The translations under genes and the position numbers were made by a program. A model generated the notes under the pieces. It had not been told where the DNA came from. It searched no databases and was given only the letters and a program-made list of their open reading frames with translations. This document shows positions 49,081 to 59,765 of a DNA stretch of 64,000 bases, piece after piece. The DNA is from Huiozyma naganishii CBS 8797 (taxonomy: Eukaryota > Ascomycota > Saccharomycetes > Saccharomycetales > Saccharomycetaceae): assembly GCF_000348985.1 (NCBI RefSeq), contig NC_035923.1, positions 806,001 to 870,000 on the forward strand. Direction: 5' to 3'. Position 1 is the first letter of the stretch. Each line of letters begins with the position of its first letter.

Positions 49081-50494
49081 CCCGTTGTGTTACTGGGACC
49101 TACCCTTTGTCCAACAACCTCATTCCTGTGCCCATGTGCCAACTGATCGTATTTCCAATGAACGCTTCCCAACAAGAACGCAGGCCTGCACCCTGCAAAG
49201 CAGACACATCACTTCCAACGGGACCACGCCCAGCAAAAAAGAAAAGAAACGGAAATGCCCCGTCGGCCCGGCTCGGCGGGAGTCCCGGCAGCGAATCAGC
49301 GGAGCCGCCGTTACTACACACGCAGCAAGGGGGGGTTCCACACCCACACACTCCCGAGACAAAAAAAGAAAGGAAAAGCGGAACTCCAACACCGCCCGTG
49401 GCGCATCGCAGCGTTCTCGGACACCCGTTGGAGTAAACCCGCGAGGGAGAGTGGTATAGAGAGGCAGCGTACAACACAGGCCCCCACATGCTCGGACCGC
49501 CCCTTCTCGAAACGCAGACTCATTGTATCTGGATCTCTCGCCGCCACATCAGCAACTGTCATGGTGCAATTATTGTTATATAATGTGTGATATGTTCGTG
49601 CCCCAGTCGCGTAGTCGCGTGGTCCACAAAGGGAACCGAACAAGAATTAGCATCTGTGTGTATCTACATTTTGCCTTCCGTATTGCAAGTGCACGGATAG
49701 AGCAAAGAGTAAACAAGATAAATAAAAAAAAAGGGTTTGCTTATCAGTACTCCGGTGTCTGCTAGGCCACATCGTAAAAACCGTCTCCTCTCTCCATCTA
49801 TTTTGTTTTGTATATCTGTCTCGGCATTGCATCTGGCTGCGTCCGTTGAAGTTGTGTGGATTCTGTGTCTTTCGGAAACAGCCCTGGCCTCGACCCTCGG
49901 TTACCTCACAAAACTGTATTTATAAGGGAGCTGCGAACATTACACATCGGCTCACACAAGAGTGTTGTAGTTGCTATCGGCGTTACGTACACCCCTCCCC
50001 TGTTTACTAACTAGGCGTGTGGGTCGCATTGACTACTGCTGCTGCTAGGGCGACTCTTAGAACCAGTCGTTATAGTGGGAAGCACCTTCCTTTTCTTCCT
50101 TTTCTTCCTTTTCTTTCTTTTTTTCCCTTTTAGAAGGGTAAAGAAAAAGGAAAAATTCACTAGCAGATTTCTGTTTCGATTTTTTTCTATTTTATTTCTC
50201 GTTCCTCTGCTGACCTGCTCAACACAATATCATCAACTCTCTGGATATCAGATAAGAACACCTCAGAATTCGTTAGCACTGGTTACATTTGGTCCTCACC
50301 CCGCCGGCATCCCCCCTCCCCCCCAGAAACAGTGTAGTTCACTCATCCTGTCGATTCAAGTGCCATCATTGAAATCCTTTTGTTTTCAACTTTCCCTCAA
50401 ACTGATCATAAACTCTTTGGAACTTTTGTCTCCTCTTTTTCTTGTATAAGCGAGAAGAAGGAAACAACGAGAATATTTCCCCGATTGATTAAGA
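49081..50494. promoter_or_regulatory. SAM35/KSP1 divergent intergenic region
   Basis: About 1.4 kb. Near SAM35 is an Abf1 consensus. A GC-rich, partly self-complementary block (49255-49345) holds two GCCGCC/GGCGG cores resembling URS1 (Ume6). Near KSP1 lies a long pyrimidine tract (TTCC/TTTTC repeats at about 50088-50130). Overlapping ORFs of 90-129 codons in the GC-rich part look like chance. Confidence 0.45.
49208..49220 (+). promoter_or_regulatory. Candidate Abf1 site
   Basis: ATCACTTCCAACG fits the Abf1 consensus RTCRYNNNNNACG at every fixed position. It lies 128 bp before the SAM35 start. Confidence 0.5.
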
Positions 50495-53461
50495 ATGACT
50501 GTCGATTACGAAATATATAAAGAGGGTGGTATTTTGAACGAAAGATACCAGAAAATCGAAGATATTAGTGAAGGTTCTTACGGGTATGTGTCACTTGCTA
50601 AGGACATCAAGGAGAAAAGACTCGTTGCAGTGAAGTATATCTTCAAACTGGAAAATGAGGAGAGTGACGACGAGGAGGAAAACAATGATCGAGCAAGCAA
50701 GCTCAACTTGGAACAAGATAAGAAATCTCTTATCTCAGCTGACGTCAAGTCGAAGTTGACCGACGATATATGCATGGAGGCCATGTACGAGGTGGATATC
50801 CAGACCAAGATAGGAGAACACAGAAACATCGTGCAACTGCTAGATTTCTTCGACTCATACATCATCATGGAGTACTGCTCCGGTGGGGATCTCTACGAAG
50901 CCATCAAGGATGACATTGTCCCCAAATCGACAAAATCAATCACCAAGATCTTGAACCAGATCATGGACGCGGTAGAATTCGTCCATAACAAGCATATATA
51001 CCACAGGGACATCAAACCGGAGAACATCTTGATTAATGGCATCGATTGGAATATAAAATTGACCGATTGGGGGCTCGCTACGACAAATGAGTTTTCTATG
51101 GACAGAAGCGTCGGATCCGAGAGGTACATGTCCCCAGAACTGTTTGAATCGAACTTGGACATCCAAGAAAGGAAGGACCCCTATGAGTGTGCCAAAGTGG
51201 ATTTATGGGCAGTCGGTATCGTTTTTTTGAACATTGTATTCCACAAAAACCCGTTTAGCGTCGCCAATCAAACGGATAAATCGTTCTGTTACTTCGCAGC
51301 AAACAGGGAGGCGTTGTTCGATGTATTCTCCACTATGGCTTACGATTTTTTCCAAGTGTTACGGTATAGTCTTACTATCGATCCGAAAAATAGAGATTTG
51401 CAAAAAATGAGATATGAGTTAAACAACCTCTCGGAGTACACTTTGGATGATGATTACTACAACAATCTGGAGGAAGGTTACGAGACAGAAGGTTCAGAGA
51501 TAACAAGATTCACTCCACCGGATATTATCCCGCCATCATCTGCCCCTGTGTCTTACCCAACTCCAATCTCTTCCCCTAAACAGCTACCAAAAATTGAAAC
51601 CGCTGAAACTTCTCTGGCTTCAGAAACATTGAACAAGGATAAAAAACCGCTACAGATCCCCCAGTTCAACGTCATTCAGGATAAACTGTACAACCACTAT
51701 AAGAGTCCCAACCAAAACAGCTCCTACCAAACTAACAAGCAGAAGGCATATTTGGCTCATAGTAGCAACATAAAGACTGCCGGGGACTCAAATGGTCATT
51801 ACGCAGACAATTTTGGTAAAGAGCGGGCTAGGTCGGCTCCTAAATTCAAATTTAACAACAGGCGGTACCGCACAAAGAATAACAACAACAACAGTACTGC
51901 TTATGGTGCGCACTACGGCTATAATCATAACTATGGCGGCACCCAGAATAAGAGTGGGGGTCGTCGCCGTAATCAAAATAGGTATTATTCAAAGGGAATA
52001 GATATCAATAATAGAAATAAGAGTAAAATTTTGAAGGATTCAAGGAAACCTCTCGGTATTCCTACACCAAATACCCATATTAACAATTTTTTCCATGACT
52101 ATAAGAACGAAAACGCGCATGGCGAGCATAACTTCAACACGAGGGACTTCTTCACCCCACCAAGTGTGCAAAATAAGTACTTGGAGGGAATTTTTGATTC
52201 AAGGTTCCACAAACAACATCAGCATAGGAAAAACAATTTTCCAGGAAACAATTTCAGAAACTGGAATAACGGAAGCAACAACAGTTCGAGTAAAAGTTAC
52301 AAACAAAACACCAGCAACAACAACAATTTCAACTTCAGTAAATACAGAAGACCCAGCACTACTGGGAACTCCGGTTATAATATGAACAACAAGGGATACG
52401 CGGGGCAAAGACACAGTTTTACGAACGGTACGGTAACGAGTGGATTCTTGAAGCCAGAATACGTTTCAAAACATAGTCCAGGTGCATATATTCCACCTTT
52501 CGCAAGAGGTAATCATAACCATCACTCAACTGGCACCCCCGTCCAAAACTATAATATTCCAAATATTTCCAGTGTTTTGGATAACTCACCCAAAAACGCT
52601 AACACGCATAGTGATATATTGAATCATGCACAACAACTGAGCGACGACGGGCATGATTCAGATGATATCCTTTTCACTTTGGAAGAAAATGATAATTCTT
52701 TTGTTAAAAACTTCCACGGCCTCTCTGTCGACGATGACAAACAAAACTACATGACACCTCCAATTGTGGCTCCATCGTCAGCGGGTGCGGAATCATATTT
52801 GCAGACTCACGGTAATGCAATAAAGAGTAACACGGGGATCGGTCACTCTTCCACTATTGAACCCCTGAACATAAACCCAGTGCATGCGCAGCATAGCGAT
52901 TTACCGGATTTATTGAAGTCACCGGTGACCAGTACGATTAGTTTGCACCATTCATTACATCAAGACAAAAGTCCACCGCACCCAAATGTCAGGGAACATG
53001 TGATTGAAATTCCGATGAAATCTCCAAAGTCAGGTGTTTATGTACCTCCTCACCATCGGAGAGCATCCATGAATACAACCACAAATGAGGCAGTTCTATC
53101 AGTTACTCACAATTCTCTAAACTATCTTGATGGGAAACAGGCAGGTCCCTCATCTCCATTCCGTAAGCCAGTTCTACCCGTTAATCATTCGAGCACAACC
53201 ATCTCTTTACAAAATGAAGACGTTTTCGCTGGACCCAACAGTGACGCTCTTATTTTTGAGGACGACGAGGATGACTACGATGACAATGATGACGATAGGG
53301 CCATGTTTGGACCATATCAAATCTATGATAATGCTTCTGACCACACCAGAATCAACAAATTTAGAGAGGGTAGGAAATCGAGCACTTTACAAGACGAAAT
53401 TGTTGGCTCCTTAGAACAATACAAAAACAACTGGTTGATGCTACAACAACAACAAGAGTAG
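50495..53461 (+). CDS. KSP1: Ser/Thr kinase Ksp1 (TORC1/PKA-linked)
   Basis: Ksp1 regulates filamentous growth, autophagy and TORC1 signalling. The kinase domain spans about residues 18-330. It has ISEGSYGYVSLAKD, the AVKY lysine at 47, an acidic insert (ENEESDDEEENND) at about 53-65, HRDIKPENIL from 170 and DWG at 191-193. DWG instead of DFG is also found in S. cerevisiae Ksp1. The tail is very rich in Asn and His and contains SRKPLGIPTPNTHINNFFHD and GVYVPPHHRR, conserved in the family. The end EQYKNNWLMLQQQQE matches the S. cerevisiae C-terminus. Total length is 988 (S. cerevisiae 1029). The frame is intact. Confidence 0.97.
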   Translation: MTVDYEIYKEGGILNERYQKIEDISEGSYGYVSLAKDIKEKRLVAVKYIFKLENEESDDEEENNDRASKLNLEQDKKSLISADVKSKLTDDICMEAMYEVDIQTKIGEHRNIVQLLDFFDSYIIMEYCSGGDLYEAIKDDIVPKSTKSITKILNQIMDAVEFVHNKHIYHRDIKPENILINGIDWNIKLTDWGLATTNEFSMDRSVGSERYMSPELFESNLDIQERKDPYECAKVDLWAVGIVFLNIVFHKNPFSVANQTDKSFCYFAANREALFDVFSTMAYDFFQVLRYSLTIDPKNRDLQKMRYELNNLSEYTLDDDYYNNLEEGYETEGSEITRFTPPDIIPPSSAPVSYPTPISSPKQLPKIETAETSLASETLNKDKKPLQIPQFNVIQDKLYNHYKSPNQNSSYQTNKQKAYLAHSSNIKTAGDSNGHYADNFGKERARSAPKFKFNNRRYRTKNNNNNSTAYGAHYGYNHNYGGTQNKSGGRRRNQNRYYSKGIDINNRNKSKILKDSRKPLGIPTPNTHINNFFHDYKNENAHGEHNFNTRDFFTPPSVQNKYLEGIFDSRFHKQHQHRKNNFPGNNFRNWNNGSNNSSSKSYKQNTSNNNNFNFSKYRRPSTTGNSGYNMNNKGYAGQRHSFTNGTVTSGFLKPEYVSKHSPGAYIPPFARGNHNHHSTGTPVQNYNIPNISSVLDNSPKNANTHSDILNHAQQLSDDGHDSDDILFTLEENDNSFVKNFHGLSVDDDKQNYMTPPIVAPSSAGAESYLQTHGNAIKSNTGIGHSSTIEPLNINPVHAQHSDLPDLLKSPVTSTISLHHSLHQDKSPPHPNVREHVIEIPMKSPKSGVYVPPHHRRASMNTTTNEAVLSVTHNSLNYLDGKQAGPSSPFRKPVLPVNHSSTTISLQNEDVFAGPNSDALIFEDDEDDYDDNDDDRAMFGPYQIYDNASDHTRINKFREGRKSSTLQDEIVGSLEQYKNNWLMLQQQQE

Positions 53462-53906
53462 GCAAATATTTCGTCTTGAATCTTTGACCGGAGCGAATTC
53501 GAGAATTGACACACGGAACTTTTCTTTTCTTTTTGGTAGGTGGCAGTATAAGTCGATTTATCTACATTCGTAGTATATTCTCATTTTCATCACGTCTTTT
53601 AGAGATCTTACATACATGATAGTCTACAAAAAATCCTAACAAATGCATTACATTGAAATTTTTAAATATGTATCTGAGGCACATGACAACAGTTACTATT
53701 TGATAGTAAAACGTGGGTGCTCTGTATCGGAGTAGGAGGGCTATTTGCCGATCGTTCCTACAGTGCTGCTAGCAATCTAAGAATAAGACGTAATTTAGAG
53801 GTTGGGCATTTATGGAGGCTGGAAATTATAATTTGGGATTGTTATACATATGCTACGTAATTTTGTACATGTACGAGGACATACAAGGATTTCTAGCCAA
53901 CCGTTA
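53462..53906. other. KSP1/LRP1 convergent 3' region
   Basis: About 445 bp between two convergent genes, AT-rich. Nothing beyond probable terminators is recognised. Confidence 0.45.
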
Positions 53907-54440
53907 CTAATTTTTTGAGATTTTACCGGTGTTTTTCTTCTTCTTGTCTATTATACGATCCTTCAGAGATTCCCCTATGGTAGTCTTATCTTGGGTATCA
54001 AATTTCGTGTGTTTCCCGACAAACTTTGTCGACTCTGGATCCTGTTTTTTGAAATTCTCTTTGGATATGCTTGGGCCATTCAATGCACCAATAATTGCGT
54101 TCTTGGCATTTTCCTTCCGTCTTTCCTCACCCTCGCTCTTCTTATCCAGTTTCACCTTCAGGTCATTGGCCTTCTTCATGTACTCTTTACACCTATTCAA
54201 CTCAACCATTATATTGGACATATCCTTCACATTTATGAGTTTCATATACGAGAAAACCAGCGAGTTTAATACATATGAGTATGTGTTACAAAGCTCCAGT
54301 CGTTGCTGTTCCTTTGGATACTGAATCAACTGATCATCTAGTGAATTTTTGGTCAGTTTTCTTATCTCTGGCCTCAGTTCCGCAATGCTGCGCCTTAGAT
54401 TCGAAAGGTAAGGTTTTAATTTCGCAATATCTTCGTCCAT
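53907..54440 (-). CDS. LRP1: Nuclear exosome cofactor Lrp1 (Rrp47)
   Basis: Lrp1 binds and stabilises Rrp6 and helps the nuclear exosome process snoRNA, rRNA and other RNAs. The 177-residue product (S. cerevisiae 184) has the Sas10/C1D domain at about 1-100 (LKPYLSNLRRSIAELRPEIRKL, ELCNTYSYVLNSLVFSYMKL). A lysine-rich C-terminal tail (IIDKKKKNTGKISKN) fits RNA binding. It corresponds to YHR081W in order and strand. The start is the first ATG. Confidence 0.94.
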   Translation of the reverse strand: MDEDIAKLKPYLSNLRRSIAELRPEIRKLTKNSLDDQLIQYPKEQQRLELCNTYSYVLNSLVFSYMKLINVKDMSNIMVELNRCKEYMKKANDLKVKLDKKSEGEERRKENAKNAIIGALNGPSISKENFKKQDPESTKFVGKHTKFDTQDKTTIGESLKDRIIDKKKKNTGKISKN

Positions 54441-55048
54441 TCTGCTTTCTTACCTTTAGATACTTGCTGACCCCAATGCACTTTTCTAATAAGTTGCCCA
54501 TTGCAGGCATCGTACGTACCAGTTGGCACCCAAGGTGAATTTTTTTTCCTACTTCCCGATGCCTCATCTCATCCAGGATGACTGGGTGCTTTTGTTTCCG
54601 TCTTCCTTCCATTTGATATCACTATTAACGGGCACAGCGTTGCCTTCGACACACGGTGTCCGCATCCGGTAACTCTATTTCCTGTTTGGGCGGTTATGTA
54701 ATGTGCGAGCCCCTTTTGAGACCCATTTCCTGAATTGCCGTTTTGGGGGCTCTTTTGTAATAGGGGCACGTAGCGCATCTTTGGGGAGGTTTCCCTTTCC
54801 TTACTGTTATATAACGGAAATGTTGAAATGAGCATCTCTCTGGTGTTTGTTGTTTGTTTACTTGTTCAACAGAAAACTCAAGTCTGCTACTCTGAACACC
54901 CTCGCTATCTAGTGCTTTGAAGAGGATTGTAATAGTAGTTTGATACAACTATTACTTCCAATTGTGTTATTATTATTGCTGTTATTGCTATTATTATTAT
55001 TACTATTATTACTTGTTTTTATTTTTTTAGCTTGCAGCGAAACAAACA
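54441..55048. promoter_or_regulatory. LRP1/LAM4 divergent promoter
   Basis: About 610 bp. An ATT/TTA trinucleotide-rich stretch lies at about 54963-55017, just before the LAM4 start. CTCATCTCATCC near 54564 has two overlapping PAC cores on the LRP1 side. No gene is seen. Confidence 0.45.
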
Positions 55049-58000
55049 ATGAAGAACGGGCACAAAAATTCAAACAATCCACTTCTCAGTGCGTTCGGAC
55101 TGGGTAAAAAGAAATCAAAACACGAGCATGCCAACGTGCAGTCTGCCAAGAGGCCCAATTCGCCAAAAGAGACAGGCCAGCACGGTGCAAATTATGCCCA
55201 TAATGACAGGTCGGCCAAAAAACCTAGATGGGAACCGTTGAATTCTACTCTGAAGCCAGGTATATTCCGGGATGTTCCAGAATTGACTCACCATGAAGTG
55301 TCCCACCCTGGCGATAGAGATGCCACGAGCGGCGACTACATCAATTTCTCTGTTAGTCCACAAGGGTTTTTCAACATTCCTATCATTTTAGGTGGGGATA
55401 ATGCGAGCAGGACAAATTCAAATCTGATTGATAACGGTAGCACTGGAAGCACTTTGAAACGGAGTTCGTCCGTGCCGGCACTGCAAGACGAATTCGACCT
55501 AGAATTCGAAAATAGTGATAAGTTCGCAGAGAGACCCAGAGATAACACTATCCTGGGTGCCTTATTCCCTGACATTGACCAAAGTGCGGGGAGATTCCTG
55601 AAGTCTGTCGACAACATCATCAACCCGAACACGCCACCTAGGGACGGCTCTAGGAAGAGTGTTCATGACGAGGGAAGCACCGTTGTCGACGAAAATATCA
55701 GGACACCGGAAGGCAATGCTGATAAGATACAGACACCAAGCAAAAAGACAAGAATGCACGAGGTTAAGGCGGAAGAAATGAAGTCGCGGCCACCAACTCC
55801 TCAAATAGAACCTGTTGCCCTCCCACGTAGTGACAGTGATAGAGGTCCATCGTCTGACACAAGGAAGTCTCTAGAGGTCCGCAGCCGCAAGAGCGACAGC
55901 GAAAGAATGCTGAGCTCACCCAGGAAGAGCTTACCCTCGCGCGATAGAAGTAACTCGGCAACAAACTCATCCGGGGGTGGCAGACCTAGGAGCAACTCAA
56001 AAACGTTCCTCGGTAGGAGATCGTTTTCGCCATCTTCAATAAGCAAAATTATACCAATCCCAGCGGTTACACACAATACCTCAAGGAGGAACTCCCTCTC
56101 TGTTTCATCTTCAAAAGGTGAAAACTTCACTGGTGTAACGAAAACACGTATGGCGAAGGATAGGGACGAGAATAAAGGTATCAAATTGAAGAACGTCGTT
56201 TTTGCCAGCAAAAGGAAAAACCACGAATTCCATTCACTGTTCAAAAATGCTGCACCTGAAGAGAGGCTCATTCAAGAGCACAGTTGTGCGTATTCAAAAG
56301 ATATTCTAGTGCAAGGTAGAATGTATCTCAGTGACATGAGTGTTCATTTCTATTCTAATATTTTAGGGTGGGTGACTACTGTCAGTATTGCCTTCAAAGA
56401 TATCACTTCCATGGAAAAGAAGTCCACAGCTGGTTTGATTCCGAACGCTATTGGTATTGAAACATTGCAAGCAAAATACATATTCGCATCGTTTATCAGC
56501 AGGGATACGACTTTCGACTTCATATCTGATATCTGGAGTCAATACACTGTAGGCAGCAGAACAAATGGCATGAGTGACTCAGAGTCGGACAGCGAGTTTG
56601 ACTCCGATGGATCAGCTATCGACTCCGATGTTGAATCTGCAGACACTGATGTAACTTCCACAGACGCCAAACAAACCTCAGGAGGTACTGAGGTTATGGG
56701 TCCAACGGAACATGCCCCAACTACCGCAGAATATTCGCCACAGGATAACGAACGGAAGATATACGAAGGTGTCGTCAATGCCCCCATGGGCGTTGTGGCA
56801 AATATCATGTTTGGTGATGATACGAATCCGCTGCTTGAAATACTGAAAACACAAAAGAACTACGACTTCACCCCCATCCCAAAGCTTATGGAAACTAAAT
56901 CTCGTAACTACACATACACAAAACCTTTGTCAGGTGCTATTGGTCCAAGTAAAACGAAGTGCATTATCGAAGAGACCATTGATAACTTTGACTTAGAAAA
57001 GTATGTGCAGGTGACACAAATGACGAAAAACCCAGATGTTCCATCTGGTAATTCTTTCCAAGTGAAAACAACGTACTTGCTATCATGGGACGCTAATAAT
57101 TCCACGAAGCTGGTAGCGTACGTTGGTGTTGTTTGGTCAGGTAAGAGTTGGATAAAAGGTGCCATCGAGAAGGGTTCATTTGATGGTGTTACTGACACGA
57201 CGAAAACTATGGTTAGCGAGATCAACAAAATGGTTGCAAAGAAACCAAAGAAAGCGCGTAAAGCTAAGGAAACAGAGGAAGAGGAAGAGGAAGAGTCAAC
57301 ATTACCAAAACTGGAACCATATAGTCATGCTCCTACAACTGCCAAAGTTACAAAGGAAAAGAATGACACTGTCATAGAGGAAAATGTTAATATTCCAGCT
57401 CCAATGACCACAGTTTACCAATTGATGTTTGGGGATGATACCTCCTATCTAAAAAACATCGTGGAGAAACAAAACAATTTCAACTTATCCGAAATTCCAA
57501 AATTCCAAGATAACAAGAGAGAGTACAACTACATCAAAAAACTTAATAATTCAATTGGCCCCAAACAGACCAAGTGTTTTATCACTGAGGAAATTAAGCA
57601 TCAGGACTTTGAGGACTATGTTGAGATTTTACAAGTCTCGAAAACACCGGATGTTCCTTCTGGGAATAGCTTCGAAGTCCATAGCAAAATATATATCTCG
57701 TGGGGTGAAAAAAACACTTCTGTGCTGACAGTTCTTACGAATATTGCGTGGAGTGGGAAGTCATTCTTGAAAGGGGCCATTGAAAAGGGGTCCATTGATG
57801 GCCAGAAGGGATCAACTAAAGTTTTGATTGAACAGTTGGGTAAAATCATATCGTCTGCTGGCACAAAGAAATCAAAGAGAAAGTCCAAGCATAAGAAGGG
57901 CAGTTCGACTAATCAAGAAGAGGAAGAAGAGGAAGAAGAAGCGGGTCAACAGGTCGATGAGCAAGAAGGAGCTGTTTCAGGAGGTATCTTTGACACCATA

Positions 58001-58534
58001 TCCTCTTTGTTTGGCCCTATCACTGAAAATTTGGACATTACCTCCACGAAAACATTAATCCCCTTGGTGATTTCTGTTTTCTTAATTTTGCTCTGGATGC
58101 TAGGCGTTTTCAGTTCTCGTGGTGTCAAATATAACATGACAATTACAAGACCTGGTAGGATTGTAATTGATGGTAATGAATTTGCCTATGCTCCGACGAT
58201 GAGGACCTTATACGATGCGTACGCAGAGAATATCAAGATCACGAGAAAGAGCTGTACCAACCCCTCCAACATTGTCACAGAAACAGAAAGTACCTTATGG
58301 GATTGGATTAATGACCGTGGTGATGCTCAACTACATTCGATTGATGAGTTCATATATCCCGACGTTGATGATACAGTTTGGAAGCACGTAAAGGAAACCC
58401 CCAAAATTAATGATCATAATTTGCAAGAGCTGGCGGAGACTATCAAGGTTGCAGAAAGACAGTTACAGCAGATGCAGAAAAATCTTGCTGAATTGCAAGT
58501 TCTAAAATACAACCAAACACACAAAGGTCGCTAA
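55049..58534 (+). CDS. LAM4: Sterol transfer protein of ER-plasma membrane contacts (LAM/Ltc family)
   Basis: This ER-anchored protein moves sterol between the plasma membrane and ER. Domain order in the 1161 residues is: a Ser-rich disordered N-terminus; a GRAM/PH-like domain at about 390-497 (FHSLFKNAAPEERLIQEHSCAY, GRMYLSDMSVHFYSNILGWV); two StART-like VASt domains at about 567-730 and 771-934. The two VASt domains share APMxxVxxxMFGDD and TKC(I/F)I. A polyacidic linker, one membrane segment at about 1000-1022 (LIPLVISVFLILLWMLGVF) and a lumenal end with a coiled coil follow. S. cerevisiae Lam4 is 1345 aa and its ohnolog Ysp2/Lam2 1438. Position between LRP1 and SAE3 supports LAM4. Confidence 0.92.
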   Translation: MKNGHKNSNNPLLSAFGLGKKKSKHEHANVQSAKRPNSPKETGQHGANYAHNDRSAKKPRWEPLNSTLKPGIFRDVPELTHHEVSHPGDRDATSGDYINFSVSPQGFFNIPIILGGDNASRTNSNLIDNGSTGSTLKRSSSVPALQDEFDLEFENSDKFAERPRDNTILGALFPDIDQSAGRFLKSVDNIINPNTPPRDGSRKSVHDEGSTVVDENIRTPEGNADKIQTPSKKTRMHEVKAEEMKSRPPTPQIEPVALPRSDSDRGPSSDTRKSLEVRSRKSDSERMLSSPRKSLPSRDRSNSATNSSGGGRPRSNSKTFLGRRSFSPSSISKIIPIPAVTHNTSRRNSLSVSSSKGENFTGVTKTRMAKDRDENKGIKLKNVVFASKRKNHEFHSLFKNAAPEERLIQEHSCAYSKDILVQGRMYLSDMSVHFYSNILGWVTTVSIAFKDITSMEKKSTAGLIPNAIGIETLQAKYIFASFISRDTTFDFISDIWSQYTVGSRTNGMSDSESDSEFDSDGSAIDSDVESADTDVTSTDAKQTSGGTEVMGPTEHAPTTAEYSPQDNERKIYEGVVNAPMGVVANIMFGDDTNPLLEILKTQKNYDFTPIPKLMETKSRNYTYTKPLSGAIGPSKTKCIIEETIDNFDLEKYVQVTQMTKNPDVPSGNSFQVKTTYLLSWDANNSTKLVAYVGVVWSGKSWIKGAIEKGSFDGVTDTTKTMVSEINKMVAKKPKKARKAKETEEEEEEESTLPKLEPYSHAPTTAKVTKEKNDTVIEENVNIPAPMTTVYQLMFGDDTSYLKNIVEKQNNFNLSEIPKFQDNKREYNYIKKLNNSIGPKQTKCFITEEIKHQDFEDYVEILQVSKTPDVPSGNSFEVHSKIYISWGEKNTSVLTVLTNIAWSGKSFLKGAIEKGSIDGQKGSTKVLIEQLGKIISSAGTKKSKRKSKHKKGSSTNQEEEEEEEEAGQQVDEQEGAVSGGIFDTISSLFGPITENLDITSTKTLIPLVISVFLILLWMLGVFSSRGVKYNMTITRPGRIVIDGNEFAYAPTMRTLYDAYAENIKITRKSCTNPSNIVTETESTLWDWINDRGDAQLHSIDEFIYPDVDDTVWKHVKETPKINDHNLQELAETIKVAERQLQQMQKNLAELQVLKYNQTHKGR

Positions 58535-58747
58535 CCGAAACAGCCAATATTCTTTTTGACTTTTTTATTTTTTTAATTATTTTTATTCCTTTTTTAGTTT
58601 CATATAATTTAATACTTTTAATTCTTCTCGATTTTTAAAGGGACTGTATGTATAGCTCCGCGTTAGGAAGAAGCTGCTATTCTCTGTTACAGTACTACTG
58701 CGGAACACTATTTTCCGAACTTACTAACCAGACTTCTCCTTACCAGA

Positions 58748-59093
58748 ATGGAAGATACTGTGCTCACGTCCAAAAAGGCTTATTTGGAAGAGTGTAGGGA
58801 AAAGTATTTAGCGCGTAAGGCGCAATTTGAAGAGTTAAGGTCAAATTCAAACTTGTATGTCAAAATAAACATTGTTTGTGAGATAACTAAAATCTGTTAT
58901 ACTAACTATAAAACTTAATAGATATCACGATGAATGCCAACATATTGACGTTCAAAAATCACACATCGAACAACTAAAGGAGTATAACGAACTACGCGAT
59001 ATTGGCTTACGTTTACTCCAACTAGTTGCCGACGATAAAAAATGTAAAATTCAAGATGTAGTCGAGGAAATGGGGTATGAGCTAAAGGATTGA
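58748..59093 (+). CDS. SAE3: Meiotic recombination mediator Sae3, one intron
   Basis: Sae3 partners Mei5 and loads Dmc1 on single-stranded DNA in meiosis. Exon 1 is 58748-58854, the intron 58855-58921, and exon 2 58922-59093. The intron has GTATGT at the 5' site, the branch point TACTAAC at 58900-58906 and TAG at the 3' site. Splicing gives 92 residues (S. cerevisiae 91). The C-terminal half matches the family: EQLKEYNELRDIGLRL, CKIQDVVEEMGYELKD. The reading frame is interrupted by the intron, so each exon is too short to stand out. The gene lies between LAM4 and IRE1 exactly as in S. cerevisiae (YHR079C-A). Confidence 0.95.
58855..58921 (+). other. SAE3: SAE3 intron (67 nt)
   Basis: Canonical yeast signals GTATGT, TACTAAC and TAG are present. 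The branch-point sequence ends 15 nt before the 3' end. It joins codon 36 (TT|A, Leu) across the junction. Confidence 0.92.
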
Positions 59094-59765
59094 TAGTCAA
59101 GAAAGGCGTCTATGTGGTATTGCTTTTTGCTTATTTGATCTCTACATTGCTATCATATGTCTTCATAATATAAATAGTGCGGCTCCAAAACTGATACACA
59201 TATCTGTATACATACTTCAAATGTTATTCTTGCAATGTGAATGTAATACCGCGGAATGGAGTTTTGTTCCTTTGAGATGAAAGACCCCCACGAGATACAG
59301 GTCCGATAATTGAGGTATAGATGTATCTGGTATTGTGAGATCGTACTGAAGACTTCGATATTACCCAAAGAGGAAATGCAATGTTTTACAGGAGATTTGA
59401 AAAAGAAAAAAATTCGACTTGTAAAAGATTTGGAACAGGAGAAGATGCTGATTTTCGCTTCATTATGGAAACAGTGGCATTGGTCGAACATATTGAGCCT
59501 GCGGTGCTGCGACACATCCAATACCCACTGCAGTACACGAATACAGCAACTGTATATTGAAGTGTTTTATTTTGTTCCGGAACGATTCTCTTTTTTTTTT
59601 TTTCTAAAGTGAGGCTTTTTGCTCAAACTCACAGACTTTGAAGACCTAAAGATATTTCTTCAGCTATACTAGTCACAAAAGAGAGTCTGTATTGCTAATT
59701 GCCTTCAGATTAGTTGTTTATCTTATACCTATATTGTGCAGGCACACCTAGATATAAGATAAGAT
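59094..59765. promoter_or_regulatory. SAE3 3' end / IRE1 promoter
   Basis: About 670 bp of AT-rich DNA. Short ORFs on both strands look like chance. No RNA gene or repeat is recognised. Confidence 0.4.

Noticed and set aside
49085..49643. Several ORFs of 90-129 codons between SAM35 and KSP1
   Set aside because: They overlap in all frames of one GC-rich block where stops are rare, and none shows a domain or conserved start context.
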